Shown piece by piece: positions 23,182-32,118 of a stretch of 64,000 nt of DNA. The notes beneath the pieces are model-generated. The model was given only the letters and a program-made list of their open reading frames with translations. It ran no database searches and was not told the DNA's origin. The number at the start of each line of letters is the position of its first letter. Positions within the stretch are counted from its first letter, which is position 1. The position numbers were made by a program, and so were the translations under genes. Origin of the DNA: Aeromicrobium fastidiosum (GTDB taxonomy: Bacteria; Actinomycetota; Actinomycetes; Propionibacteriales; Nocardioidaceae); the NCBI RefSeq assembly GCF_017876595.1, contig NZ_JAGIOG010000001.1, forward strand, positions 2,790,001 to 2,854,000, written 5' to 3'.

Positions 23182-24774
23182 ATGAAGTTTCGTCCTGCAC
23201 TCCTGATCCCTGCTGTCGGCGCTCTCGTCGCCGGCCTCCTGGTCGCGTCGCCGGCCGAGGCGGTGGGGTCACAGGTCATCACCGGCACCGTGGCTGGCCC
23301 GGGCGGTGCCGGCAACGTCGGACCCGTGCGTGTCGAGCTCATCTCGGTCGACCGCGGCGGCAACACCCGGGTCGTGCGCTTCGTCAACAACATCCCCGAC
23401 GGCGGTGCCTACTCGTTCAGGGTCCCGCTCAACGGCAAGAAGAAGACCAACAAGCTGTCCCGCCCGTACCGGCTGCGCATCGTCGCGGCACCGTCATCGG
23501 GCGAGGCCCGCTCCTGGTACTGGCGGGGTCGCACGGGCGCACCCACGACCGGCGGTCGCCACCTGCGTGACGCCACGGCCATCACCGCGACGAAGTCGGC
23601 GCCGTTCCGCGCCGACTTCCGCTACTCCTCGATCGGCGGCACCGCGCCCAACGGCACGCGCCTGACCGTGACCGCGGCACCCCCCACCTACTCGGGCGGC
23701 AACGACGCACGCCGTGAGCTCGACATCCCGGGCTGCGCCAACACGTATGCCACCACCCAGGTGACCGGCGGCTCGTACCGCGTCGACTTCCTGCCGTTCT
23801 CGCCGGGCGACAAGCGCTTCATGGTCGCGGCCCGACTCGGCACCGACGAGCGCTGGAACAACTCCTTCGGCAGCTGCTTCGACGTCCAGGACTACCGCTA
23901 CTCGCGGTCCAACATGATCGCCCTGGACCAGGGCGGCACGAACTACCCGGTCAGCGTCGGTGCCAGCGGCAACCAGCTCACGGTGCGCGGGACGTTCAAG
24001 GGCTTCAAGGCCACGCCCCAGGGCGACCGCTGGGTCACGCTGCGCGAGGCATCGCCGCGGGTGCCGATCCTCGACTCGCCGATCGTCGCCGAGAAGCAGG
24101 CCGCCAGCAGCACGGGCAGCACGACGTTCTACAACGTCGCCCCGGGTCGCTACTACGTCGAGCTCGGCCGCCGCACCGGGTGCGCCGACTGGTACGCCAG
24201 CCGCTACACCAACAACAACACGTACTTCAAGGGCCTCGACCGCGGCTCCGAGCGCTGGAAGACCTTCCCGTACCTGAGCAAGTTGTCCGGCGGCGAGAAC
24301 AGCGGCCTCGAGGGCATCGCGCGCCGCGTGCAGCCCAACCCCGCGACGTCGGCGGCACAGGGCCGCAAGCCCGCCGGCGGCAAGGGCTGGATGTACCGCA
24401 AGCACTGCAAGGCGCTCGGCGCAGGCGCGATCAAGGTCGTCGAGATCGGCTCACCCGGCTCGGGCGAGAAGCGCACGTCGCTGGTCTCCAAGCGCGGCGG
24501 TGTCGTCAAGGGTCACGTCAGCCGTGCCCCCGGCCGCACCAACAAGGAGATGATGGTGACGCTGTCGTCGACCGACGGCAAGCGCGTCCTGCGCACCGAC
24601 CTGACCGACGGTGCCGGCAACTTCTACGTCGCCGGCCTGGCCCCGGGCCGCTACAAGGTCACGGTCAACGCCGACTCGTGGCGTGGAATCGGCCGCACGT
24701 TCAAGGGCCGCCACTTCGTCACCGTCAAGTCGGGTCGCACGCGCAACGCGGGCAACCTCCGCTTCGGCGACTGA
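23182..24774 (+). CDS. Secreted protein with carboxypeptidase-regulatory-like (Ig-fold) domains (530 aa)
   Basis: A signal peptide (MKFRPALLIPAVGALVAGLL, cleavage near AEA) is followed by several beta-rich domains. The first (~30-110) and last (~435-530) show the carboxypeptidase-D regulatory-like pattern: VKGHVSRAPGRTNKEMMVTLSS ... VLRTDLTDGAGNFYVAGLAPGRYKVTVNADSW. This fold usually mediates adhesion or appends to surface enzymes. A central Cys-containing region (CANTYATT, GSCFDVQ, RRTGCADWY) may be disulfide-bonded. No catalytic motif. galE follows after 13 bp, hinting at co-transcription. Confidence 0.8.
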   Translation: MKFRPALLIPAVGALVAGLLVASPAEAVGSQVITGTVAGPGGAGNVGPVRVELISVDRGGNTRVVRFVNNIPDGGAYSFRVPLNGKKKTNKLSRPYRLRIVAAPSSGEARSWYWRGRTGAPTTGGRHLRDATAITATKSAPFRADFRYSSIGGTAPNGTRLTVTAAPPTYSGGNDARRELDIPGCANTYATTQVTGGSYRVDFLPFSPGDKRFMVAARLGTDERWNNSFGSCFDVQDYRYSRSNMIALDQGGTNYPVSVGASGNQLTVRGTFKGFKATPQGDRWVTLREASPRVPILDSPIVAEKQAASSTGSTTFYNVAPGRYYVELGRRTGCADWYASRYTNNNTYFKGLDRGSERWKTFPYLSKLSGGENSGLEGIARRVQPNPATSAAQGRKPAGGKGWMYRKHCKALGAGAIKVVEIGSPGSGEKRTSLVSKRGGVVKGHVSRAPGRTNKEMMVTLSSTDGKRVLRTDLTDGAGNFYVAGLAPGRYKVTVNADSWRGIGRTFKGRHFVTVKSGRTRNAGNLRFGD

Positions 24775-24787
24775 CCACCTCGCCTGC

Positions 24788-25753
24788 ATGACCGTCCTCG
24801 TCACCGGCGGTGCCGGCTACATCGGCTCGCACGTCGTGCGTGCCCTCGGCGCCGCCGGACTCGACTGCGTCGTCGTCGACGACCTGTCGAGCGGTCATCG
24901 ACAGTTCGTGCCCGACGGCGTGACGTTCGTCGACGCGACGATCCTCGACGCAGACGTCGTCGCCAAGGCGATGGTCGAGCACGAGGTGCAGGCCGTCGTC
25001 CACCTCGCGGGCTACAAGTACGCCGGGGTGTCGGTGCAGCGTCCTCTGCACACCTACGAGCAGAACGTGCAGGGCACGGTCGCGGTGCTGCAGGCCATGC
25101 AGGAGTCGGGCGTCGACAACATCGTGTTCTCGTCGAGCGCTGCGGTGTACGGCACGCCCGATGTCGACCTCGTGACCGAGACGACGCCGACCGCGCCGGA
25201 GTCGCCCTACGGCGAGACCAAGCTGATCGGTGAGTGGCTGCTGCGCGATGCTGCACGCGCCTCAGGGCTGCACCACACCTCGCTGCGCTACTTCAACGTC
25301 GTCGGGTCGGCGGTGCCGCACCTGTACGACACCAGCCCGCACAACCTCTTTCCGCTGGTCATCGAGGCGCTGCTCGAGGGACGCACGCCCCGCATCAACG
25401 GAGCCGACTACCCGACCGCCGACGGCACCTGCGAGCGCGACTACATCCACGTCGCGGATCTCGCTGACGCACACGTCGTCGCGGCGCGCCGGCTGCTCGC
25501 AGGGGAGCCGGTCGAGCCGGTCTACAACCTGGGCAGCGGCGACGGCGTCTCGGTGCGTCAGATCATGGATGCCGTGGCGCGGGCGACGGGCATCGACTTC
25601 GAGCCCGAGATCGGCGAGCGCCGTCCCGGTGATCCGGCGCGCATCGTCGCCTCCGGCGAACTGGCGTCGCGAGACCTCGGCTGGACGATGCGCCACTCGA
25701 TCGACGACATGGTGCGCAGCGCCTGGGAGGCGCGTCACGCCCACCCGGCCTGA
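24788..25753 (+). CDS. galE: GalE, UDP-glucose 4-epimerase
   Basis: It interconverts UDP-glucose and UDP-galactose, feeding surface polysaccharide and wall synthesis. This is an extended SDR: the NAD-binding GGAGYIGSHVVRAL is at residues 7-20, the catalytic Ser/Tyr/Lys sit in FSSSAAVYG and SPYGETK, and the substrate-binding motifs HLAGYKYAGVSVQRP and ARIVAS are present. The 321-aa length is normal. The ATG at 24788 is immediately followed by the Rossmann strand. It converges on lexA with only 13 bp between stops, so no separate terminator is obvious. Confidence 0.94.
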   Translation: MTVLVTGGAGYIGSHVVRALGAAGLDCVVVDDLSSGHRQFVPDGVTFVDATILDADVVAKAMVEHEVQAVVHLAGYKYAGVSVQRPLHTYEQNVQGTVAVLQAMQESGVDNIVFSSSAAVYGTPDVDLVTETTPTAPESPYGETKLIGEWLLRDAARASGLHHTSLRYFNVVGSAVPHLYDTSPHNLFPLVIEALLEGRTPRINGADYPTADGTCERDYIHVADLADAHVVAARRLLAGEPVEPVYNLGSGDGVSVRQIMDAVARATGIDFEPEIGERRPGDPARIVASGELASRDLGWTMRHSIDDMVRSAWEARHAHPA

Positions 25754-25766
25754 GCGGCCTCCTGCC

Positions 25767-26492
25767 TCAGACCCGGCGGATGACGGCGGTGACCTTGCCC
25801 AGGATCGTGGCGTGGGTGCCGTCGATGGGGGAGTAGTCGTCGTTGTGCGGCAGCAGCCAGACCTGGCCGTTCTTGCGCTGGAAGGTCTTGACCGTGGCCT
25901 CGCCGTCGAGCATCGCCGCGACGATCTCGCCGTTCTCGGCGTCGGGCTGCTGCCGGATGACGACGTAGTCGCCGCTGCAGATCGCCGCGTCGATCATCGA
26001 GTCGCCGGAGACCTCGAGCATGAACAGCGTGCCGTCGCCGACCAGCGACTTGGGCATCGGGAAGATCTCCTCGACGCGCTGCTCGGCCAGGATCGGTCCG
26101 CCGGCGGCGATGCGTCCGACCATCGGGATGTTGACCGCCGTCGGGGCCGCATCGTTGATGCCGGTCTCGTCGATGTGCCCGTCGTCGGGCGTGGCGCTCA
26201 TGGACCGGCGAGCCGCCATGACGTCGGGCAGGAAGATCTCGAGCGCCCGGGGACGGTTGGGATCGCGCTTGACGTAGCCGAGCGCCTCGAGGGCACGCAG
26301 TTGGTGGGCGACCGACGAGGTGCTGGTCAGACCGACCGCGGCACCGATCTCACGCATGCTGGGCGGGTAGCCGCGCTTCTCGATCTCGTCGCGCAGGAAC
26401 TCCAGCACCTTGCGCTGGCGGGCGGTGAGCCCGGAGGAGTCGGCGGGGCCGTCGGGCAGCTCGGTGACGTCTGCGGTGCGCTCATCGGTCAT
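25767..26492 (-). CDS. lexA: LexA, SOS repressor
   Basis: The N-terminal winged helix ([48 protein letters not shown]) binds SOS boxes. The C-terminal S24 domain performs RecA-stimulated self-cleavage. The scissile A130-G131 bond (RIAAGGPI), Ser165 (SGDSMID) and Lys202 (ATVKTF) are all present. The 241-aa length is typical of actinobacteria. A LexA box at 26525-26540, just upstream on the same promoter region, implies autoregulation. The LysM gene at 28686 carries further boxes. Confidence 0.97.
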   Translation of the reverse strand: MTDERTADVTELPDGPADSSGLTARQRKVLEFLRDEIEKRGYPPSMREIGAAVGLTSTSSVAHQLRALEALGYVKRDPNRPRALEIFLPDVMAARRSMSATPDDGHIDETGINDAAPTAVNIPMVGRIAAGGPILAEQRVEEIFPMPKSLVGDGTLFMLEVSGDSMIDAAICSGDYVVIRQQPDAENGEIVAAMLDGEATVKTFQRKNGQVWLLPHNDDYSPIDGTHATILGKVTAVIRRV

Positions 26493-26524
26493 GGCCCGAC
26501 CCTAGCCCGCGCAGGGGGGTCAGT

Positions 26525-26540
26525 TCAAACATATGTTCGA
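26525..26540. promoter_or_regulatory. LexA (SOS) box upstream of lexA
   Basis: TCAAACATATGTTCGA matches the actinobacterial TCGAAC-N4-GTTCGA box with one mismatch. It lies 33 bp before the lexA start and 36 bp before the divergent SDR start, so it may repress both. Confidence 0.85.
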
Positions 26541-26575
26541 TGGCGTGTCGCCGGCGTGTCGCCTACCTTGGCGCG

Positions 26576-27412
26576 ATGCCCCCGTCCCGCACGACACCCA
26601 CACGTCCCCGTTCCGCCGTCGTGACGGGAGCCGCCCGCGGCATCGGACGGGCGACGGCCGTTGAGCTGGTGCGCCTCGGCTACGAGGTCGTCGTCAGCGA
26701 TCTTGACGCCGTCGGTGCCGCCGCGACGGCCGCCGAGATCGGTGCCCACTCAGGGATGGCGCTCGACGTGCGAGACCCCGACGCCAATCGGCAGGTCGCG
26801 GCCGTGGCGAGGGACATCGCGCCCCTCGGGGCCTGGGTCTGCAACGCGGGCGTCGCCTTCGACAGCGATCTGGTCGACCTGACCGACGGTCAGGTGCGGC
26901 TGAGCGTCGACGTCAACGTGCTGGGCGTCATGTGGGGAATGCGCGCCGCGGCGGACGTGTTCCGCGACCAGGCGGCGATCGGCGTACGGGGCGGCGAGAT
27001 CGGCGTCGTCGCATCGCTCAGCGCCCACGCGCCCGTCCCCAACCTCAGCGTCTACGCGGCGACCAAGGCGGCGGTGCTGTCGTTGACGACATCGGTCGCG
27101 TCCGAGCTGCGCGCCGACGGCATCCGCGTCCACGCGGTGTGCCCCGACGGCGTCGCGACGGCGATGGTCGACGGCTTCGACGTGCACGGCGGCACGCGTG
27201 CGATCCTCGCCGCCGGCGTCATGCTGACGCCCGAGCAGGTCGCCCGCGAGCTCGTCGCGATGTTCGGCACGCGCCGCGTCTACCGCACGATGCCGGTGTG
27301 GCGGGGCGTCGTGGCGCGCGCGGCGTCGCTGTCGCCGGCCGCGTCGATGCACGCCGACCCGCTGCTGCGTCGCATCGGGGCGCGCCGGCTCCGCAGGGCG
27401 GGTCTGCGCTGA
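26576..27412 (+). CDS. Short-chain dehydrogenase/reductase (278 aa)
   Basis: This is a classical SDR. The cofactor motif VTGAARGIGRATAVEL is at residues ~14-29, NAG appears as VCNAGVAF, the catalytic Tyr/Lys are in YAATKAAVLSL, and Ser is in VASLSAHAP. The acidic residue after strand 2 (VSDLDAV) suggests NAD(H) preference. The ATG at 26576 is preferred over 26540, which would begin inside the LexA box. Its divergence from lexA raises the possibility of SOS regulation, but the substrate is unknown. Confidence 0.88.
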   Translation: MPPSRTTPTRPRSAVVTGAARGIGRATAVELVRLGYEVVVSDLDAVGAAATAAEIGAHSGMALDVRDPDANRQVAAVARDIAPLGAWVCNAGVAFDSDLVDLTDGQVRLSVDVNVLGVMWGMRAAADVFRDQAAIGVRGGEIGVVASLSAHAPVPNLSVYAATKAAVLSLTTSVASELRADGIRVHAVCPDGVATAMVDGFDVHGGTRAILAAGVMLTPEQVARELVAMFGTRRVYRTMPVWRGVVARAASLSPAASMHADPLLRRIGARRLRRAGLR

Positions 27413-27430
27413 GCCTCGGGGAGGACGCGG

Positions 27431-28411
27431 TCAGCGGCGGAACGGGTTGCGGAGCCGCTTGAACACCGGGGTCGGCCGCGCCGGTACGGACGCAGGCGCG
27501 TCCTCGTCCTCGTCGACGACCTCGACGGGCACGTCGTCGCCGCCGGCCTCGGTGCCGCGCAAATCGGCGATCTCGGCGTCCTCGGCGACGGTGTCGGCGG
27601 TCACGATGTCCTCGCGGACCGCCTCGACCGTGGCACCCAGCAGCACGGCGTACAGGCCGATCCACAGCCACAGCAGCAGCACCACGACACCCGCGAGCGC
27701 CCCGTACGTCTTGCCGTAGCTGCCGAAGTTGTCGACGTACACCGAGAAGCCGATCGACACCACGACCCACAGCGCGCTGGCCACGAGCACGCCCTTGGTG
27801 ACCAGGGGAGTGGAGTCGTGGCGGTCGGGTGCCACGCGGAACAGCACGGCGATCGCGACGACGAGTGCGCCGAGCAGCAGCGCCCACCGGGCCAGCTCGA
27901 GCAGCGCGCGGGTGCCCGGCACGACGTCGATGGCGTCGAAGACCGCCGGTGCCGCCGCGACCAGGCCGACGACGACGATGAGGAACACCAGCGCGCCCGC
28001 GGTGAGGCCCAGGGCGACGAGCTTCTTCTGGATGAAGTTGCGCTGGTCGCGGATGCCGTACATCGCGTTGATCGCCGTCACGAGGTTGCCGACCCCGCCG
28101 GACGCGCTGTAGATCGCGAGGGTCACGGCCAGCACGAGCCCCAGGCCGAGTGAGCCGTTGTCGGTCGAGACCAGGGCGTCGAGCTGACCCGTGACGAGCG
28201 AGGCGGCATCGGCCGGCAGGGCGTCGGCGAGCTCGGCGGACTGGCGGCGGACGGTCTCGGGTGACGCGACGATGCCGTACGTGAGCACGCCGGCGATCAG
28301 CGCGGGGAACAGGGACAGGAACGTGTAGAAGGCGACACCGGCCGCCAGCAGGGGTGCCTGCTGGGCCGACGCCTGCTTCCACGACGTGACGATCGTGCTC
28401 TTCGCAGCCAT
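27431..28411 (-). CDS. YihY/BrkB family inner-membrane protein (326 aa)
   Basis: Six transmembrane helices show the family pattern: LLAAGVAFYTFLSLFPALIAGVLTYGIV near the N-terminus, IYSASGGVGNLVTAINAMYGI in the loop, then FLIVVVGLVAA and LWLWIGLYAVLLGATVEA. The C-terminal ~60 residues form an acidic then basic cytosolic tail (VEVVDEDEDAP ... FKRLRNPFRR). Despite the historic name, these proteins are not RNase BN; the role is unsettled. The ATG at 28411 is clear. It is convergent with the SDR and divergent from the LysM gene. Confidence 0.9.
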   Translation of the reverse strand: MAAKSTIVTSWKQASAQQAPLLAAGVAFYTFLSLFPALIAGVLTYGIVASPETVRRQSAELADALPADAASLVTGQLDALVSTDNGSLGLGLVLAVTLAIYSASGGVGNLVTAINAMYGIRDQRNFIQKKLVALGLTAGALVFLIVVVGLVAAAPAVFDAIDVVPGTRALLELARWALLLGALVVAIAVLFRVAPDRHDSTPLVTKGVLVASALWVVVSIGFSVYVDNFGSYGKTYGALAGVVVLLLWLWIGLYAVLLGATVEAVREDIVTADTVAEDAEIADLRGTEAGGDDVPVEVVDEDEDAPASVPARPTPVFKRLRNPFRR

Positions 28412-28471
28412 GTGTCGACGGTAGTGCTGACGCTGCGGCGATGCCTCCCGGACCGACCTGCAGGTGTGACG

Positions 28472-28609
28472 TGTGACAAATGTTCGACCACTTTCCCCTG
28501 TGGTTGCAGGCCGCAGAGGCAACTGTTCGAAATTCTGTTCGATCAGACCTTCCTTTTGTCGGACCCGACCCCTATCGTCGTACATGTGTTCGATCGAACG
28601 CCTGTTCGC
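28472..28609. promoter_or_regulatory. Cluster of LexA boxes before the LysM gene
   Basis: Three 16-mers each match TCGAAC-N4-GTTCGA with one mismatch: TCGAAATTCTGTTCGA (28527-28542), TCGTACATGTGTTCGA (28578-28593) and, directly abutting, TCGAACGCCTGTTCGC (28594-28609). A weaker site sits at 28472-28487, with only the right half conserved. Such clustering suggests tight SOS control of the gene at 28686. Confidence 0.8.
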
Positions 28610-28685
28610 ACCATCGAATGACATCGAGAACAGCGTCCGGTCGAGCACACCAATCATCCGTCTCACTTCCCCCACGGAGGCACAC

Positions 28686-29051
28686 ATGAGCACCATCACC
28701 CTCGGACAGGTCCACTCGTTCCAGCGTCCCGCCGCCCCGACGGTCGCACCCGCGGTTCGGCTGACACGTCGCGGCAAGGCCGTCGTCCTGGCCTTCGCGA
28801 TCCTCGCGATCGGCGTGCTGGCCATCGTCCTCGGCCCGTCGTCAACGGCCACCGACCTGCCCGGCACACCGCAGGAGACCACGACGGTCCAGGTGCTGCC
28901 GGGTCACACGCTGTGGCAGATCGCGGCCGAGGCCAACCCCGACGGCGACATCCGCGCCACGGTCGACGACATCATCGAGCTCAACTCGCTCCCCAACGCC
29001 TCCGCCCTGCAGATGGGCTCGGAGATCGCGGTGCCGGTCTACGACAAGTAG
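28686..29051 (+). CDS. LysM-domain membrane protein, SOS-induced cell-division suppressor candidate (121 aa)
   Basis: Residues ~1-35 are cytosolic, ~36-58 form a transmembrane helix (AVVLAFAILAIGVLAIVLG), and ~68-119 are a LysM peptidoglycan-binding domain (VLPGHTLWQIAAEANPDGDIRATVDDIIELNSL ... GSEIAVPV). This is the architecture of the lexA-linked division inhibitors Rv2719c (ChiZ) of mycobacteria and YneA of Bacillus. Here lexA is ~2.2 kb away, with two genes inserted between. Three good LexA boxes upstream support induction by DNA damage. The ATG at 28686 follows ACGGAGG. Confidence 0.88.
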   Translation: MSTITLGQVHSFQRPAAPTVAPAVRLTRRGKAVVLAFAILAIGVLAIVLGPSSTATDLPGTPQETTTVQVLPGHTLWQIAAEANPDGDIRATVDDIIELNSLPNASALQMGSEIAVPVYDK

Positions 29052-29106
29052 CCGACTCGCGGTAGCAAGCAGCAAGCAGTACGCAACACCCAGCACGACG
29101 CAGCCC

Positions 29107-29167
29107 GGTGTGGTCACAAGGGAAGGTGACCCCGCCGGGCTCGGTCGTTGACCCGGGGGACCACACC
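29107..29167 (+). promoter_or_regulatory. Nested hairpins in the PBP leader (terminator or attenuator)
   Basis: GGTGTGGTC (29107-29115) and GACCACACC (29159-29167) form a perfect 9-bp outer helix. Inside, GGTCAC/GTGACC (29112-29117 with 29126-29131) and GGTC-GTT-GACC form alternative local hairpins; the first competes with the outer stem. It lies between the LysM stop and the GTG of the PBP gene at 29211. It could be a simple terminator or a switchable leader. Confidence 0.5.
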
Positions 29168-29210
29168 TGTTTGACTCGCGGTGGCCTGACACCAACGGGG
29201 GAGCAACCAG

Positions 29211-31112
29211 GTGAGCATCACCGAGCGGTCCGGTCGACGGACGACGTCCATGATGTGCGTGCTGGCGCTGACCGCGGCGGTGCTGGCAGCCTGCTCGTCG
29301 GGCCGCCCCGACGCGCGTGACGCCGCCGACGAGCTCGCCGCCGGGCTCACCCGGCAGGACGTCTCGAAGGTGCCGTTCGTGGCCGGTGGCCGCGAGCCGC
29401 AGGCCGATCTCGAGCGCATCGTCAAGAGCATGGACGGTGCCAAGCCGAAGGTCTCGGTCGAGGACGTCTCCGAGGACGACGACACCGCCACGGCTACGCT
29501 GCGCTCGACGTGGACGCTGTCCGACGACGACTGGACCTACTCGACGCCCGTCACGCTGTCGTACGTCGGCGAGACGTGGCAGGTGCGGTGGAGCGCTGCC
29601 GTCGTGGCACCCGATCTCGCGGCGGACGACCGGCTGCGGCTGCGCACGACCCTCGCGGACCGCGGCGACATCCTGGGTGCCGGCGACACGCCGATCGTCA
29701 CCGAGCGCGACGTCCGACGCGTCGGCATCGACAAGACCAAGGTCGATGCAGCGCAGGTCGACGCGTCCGCGAGGGCTTTGGCGCAGCTCGTCGACATCGA
29801 CGCCGACGCGTACGCCAAGCGGGTGACGCAGGCCGGAGCACAGGCCTTCGTGCTCGCGCTCGTCGTGCGCGCCGACGGTGGAGGCGCGCCGAGCCAGGAG
29901 CAGCTGGCCGGTGTTCCCGGTGCCGTCCAGCTGGCAGGGTCCCTGCCGCTGGCGCCGACCCGCACCTTCGGGCAGCCCATGCTGGGCGTCGTCGGAGAGG
30001 CCACGGCCGAGATCGTCCAGAAGTCCAAGGGCGCCGTCCAGTCCGGTGACATGGTCGGACTGTCCGGGCTGGCCCTGCGCTACGACCGTCAGCTGCGCGG
30101 CACTCCGGCAGTGACGGTCGAGGCGGTGCCGTCCGCCGCGGGGGCCGAGCCCCGCGAGCTGTTCGCCGGCAAGGCCGTCGCCGGCAAGCCCCTGCGCACC
30201 ACGATCGACGTCGACCTGCAGGCATCGGCCGACGACATCCTCGCCGATGTCGGACCGGCCAGCGCGATCGTCGCGATCCGTCCGTCGACCGGTGCCGTCG
30301 TGGCGCTGTCGAGCGGCCCGGGCGGAGACGGGTCCGACACCGCAGCCGGCGGCAGATTCCCGCCCGGCTCCACCTTCAAGCTCGTGACGGCGCTGACGCT
30401 GCTCCGATCGGGCCTGACGCCCTCGACCGACGTCCCGTGCACGCCGTCGATCACGGTCGACGGCCGTACGTTCACCAACTACTCCGACTACCCCGGCAGC
30501 GCGATCGGCGACATCCCGCTGCGGTCGGCGATCGCCAACTCGTGCAACACCGCGATGATCGCCGAGCGCGACAAGGCCCCGCAGGCCGATCTGGCCGACG
30601 CTGCGGCGGCGTTGGGTCTCGGCCCCGACCTCGACCTGGGCTACCCGGCGTTCCTCGGGTCGGTGCCGACTGAGGCCGAGGGCACCGAGCGCGCGGCCTC
30701 GATGATCGGGCAGGGACGCATCGAGGCGTCGCCCCTGGCGATGGCGGTCGTCGCAGCATCGATCGCGAAGGGCGAGCGGGTCACGCCGACGCTGCTGGCG
30801 GACACCCCGACCACGGCGGCTGCCGCGGCGAAGAAGCCGTTGAGCCCGCAGGAGGCGTCGCAACTGCAGGAGCTGTTCCGCGGAGTGGTCACCGATGGCA
30901 GCGGACGCTTCTTGTCCGACGTGCCCGGCGGGCCGGTGTCGGCCAAGACCGGCACGGCCGAGTTCGGCACCGACACCCCGCCGCGCACCCATGCGTGGAT
31001 GATCGCCACGCAGGGCGACCTGGCCGTCGCGGTGTTCGTGGCGGAGGGCGAGTCTGGCTCTCAGACCGCGGGTCCGCTGCTCGAGACGTTCCTGCGCAGC
31101 GCAGCGTCGTGA
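29211..31112 (+). CDS. Lipoprotein penicillin-binding protein with MecA-type N-terminal domain (633 aa)
   Basis: The N-terminus has a lipoprotein signal (VLALTAAVLAAC at residues ~18-29). An NTF2-like MecA-N domain (~30-150) is followed by a PBP dimerisation domain and a transpeptidase domain carrying S387-x-x-K390 (GSTFK), S444-C-N446 and K579-T-G. It would cross-link peptidoglycan outside the membrane. The domain order resembles class B PBPs of the PBP2a/PbpA group and beta-lactam-tolerant homologues. The GTG at 29211 follows GGGGGAGCAA. The gene at 31109 overlaps its stop, suggesting a coupled membrane partner. Confidence 0.92.
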   Translation: MSITERSGRRTTSMMCVLALTAAVLAACSSGRPDARDAADELAAGLTRQDVSKVPFVAGGREPQADLERIVKSMDGAKPKVSVEDVSEDDDTATATLRSTWTLSDDDWTYSTPVTLSYVGETWQVRWSAAVVAPDLAADDRLRLRTTLADRGDILGAGDTPIVTERDVRRVGIDKTKVDAAQVDASARALAQLVDIDADAYAKRVTQAGAQAFVLALVVRADGGGAPSQEQLAGVPGAVQLAGSLPLAPTRTFGQPMLGVVGEATAEIVQKSKGAVQSGDMVGLSGLALRYDRQLRGTPAVTVEAVPSAAGAEPRELFAGKAVAGKPLRTTIDVDLQASADDILADVGPASAIVAIRPSTGAVVALSSGPGGDGSDTAAGGRFPPGSTFKLVTALTLLRSGLTPSTDVPCTPSITVDGRTFTNYSDYPGSAIGDIPLRSAIANSCNTAMIAERDKAPQADLADAAAALGLGPDLDLGYPAFLGSVPTEAEGTERAASMIGQGRIEASPLAMAVVAASIAKGERVTPTLLADTPTTAAAAAKKPLSPQEASQLQELFRGVVTDGSGRFLSDVPGGPVSAKTGTAEFGTDTPPRTHAWMIATQGDLAVAVFVAEGESGSQTAGPLLETFLRSAAS

Positions 31113-32104
31113 CGATCGAGCTGCCTGGGACAGCAGCGAGGCACGACGAGCGCGAGCACGAGCGGCACCGGAGCGGGCTGCCCGCCCTGGCGCTGGTTCC
31201 GCTGGCCGCGGCCGTCTGGTGGCTTGCCGGTTTCTCGTGGTGGATCGTCGACCTGTTCGGCAGCAACATCATGACGGTCAACGGTTACCCCCGTGCTGCG
31301 CTGCCGCTGCTGGCGGCCAGCAGCACCGACAGCCTGATCGTGAGCTCTGGCGTCGGCGGCATCCTCGCCGGGCTCGTGGTGCTCCTCGGGCGTGGCAGCC
31401 GCCTCGCGCGGCTGTCCGCCGTGGTGGCAGGCGTCATGCTGGCCGCGACGGCGACGATCGTCCAGTCGCGCGCCGCATTCGGCGACGGCGGCACCGGCGG
31501 TCAGACGACCGATCCGCGGGTGACGGCCGGCCTGGGCGCGCTCGTCGTCGGGGTGGCCCTGGTCGCCGTCGCGCTGGGTGCGTCGTCACTGGCCGGACGC
31601 CTGGGTCTCGGCCTCGCCTTGGCGGCCGCGGCGGGGGCCGCCCCGATGTGGGTCTACCAGCTGGGGTCGAGCATCTCCCGCACCGCGGCCTTCAACGGCT
31701 ATCTCGACGTTCCGGCCGAGTGGTCGATGGCCGTCGTGCTGATCGTCGCCCTGGTCGCGATCGGTGTCCGCCCGGTGCGTCACCTGGGCGGCTGGCTCGT
31801 GGCGCTGTCACTGGCCTGGCTCGTCGCACCGACGGTGACGGCCTCGGGTTACTTCGCGATGTCGCTGAGCCGGGGTCCGCGCTCGGCGGTTTTCGTGCAG
31901 GAGTACCTCTCTGCGGCGGGCCAGCTGTGGCGGCAATCCGTCCAGCCCGCCGATCGGCCGCTCGCCCCGTGGATCGTCGCGATCGTCGTCGCAGGTCTGC
32001 TCGCGTGGGCGATCGATCGCCGAAGGTCCGAGCACGAGCGACCCGAGGAAGAGCGCCCAGACGTCCTGCCGCGACCCGACCCGCCGACGGCGTCCTGGCC
32101 GTAG
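31109..32104 (+). CDS. Polytopic membrane protein coupled to the PBP gene (331 aa)
   Basis: About eight hydrophobic segments are visible, with no recognised family motif. A His/Glu/Arg-rich N-terminal cytosolic stretch (ARHDEREHERHRSG) and a charged C-terminal tail flank the membrane part. The GTG at 31109 overlaps the PBP stop codon by 4 bp (GTGA), so synthesis of the two is probably linked. A role in wall assembly or in positioning the PBP is inference from context only. Confidence 0.75.
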   Translation: MTIELPGTAARHDEREHERHRSGLPALALVPLAAAVWWLAGFSWWIVDLFGSNIMTVNGYPRAALPLLAASSTDSLIVSSGVGGILAGLVVLLGRGSRLARLSAVVAGVMLAATATIVQSRAAFGDGGTGGQTTDPRVTAGLGALVVGVALVAVALGASSLAGRLGLGLALAAAAGAAPMWVYQLGSSISRTAAFNGYLDVPAEWSMAVVLIVALVAIGVRPVRHLGGWLVALSLAWLVAPTVTASGYFAMSLSRGPRSAVFVQEYLSAAGQLWRQSVQPADRPLAPWIVAIVVAGLLAWAIDRRRSEHERPEEERPDVLPRPDPPTASWP

Positions 32105-32118
32105 GCGACAATGGACGC

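Noticed and set aside
27431-28411. Calling the YihY protein RNase BN
   Set aside because: That name is a historic misannotation; the protein is a polytopic membrane protein without nuclease motifs.
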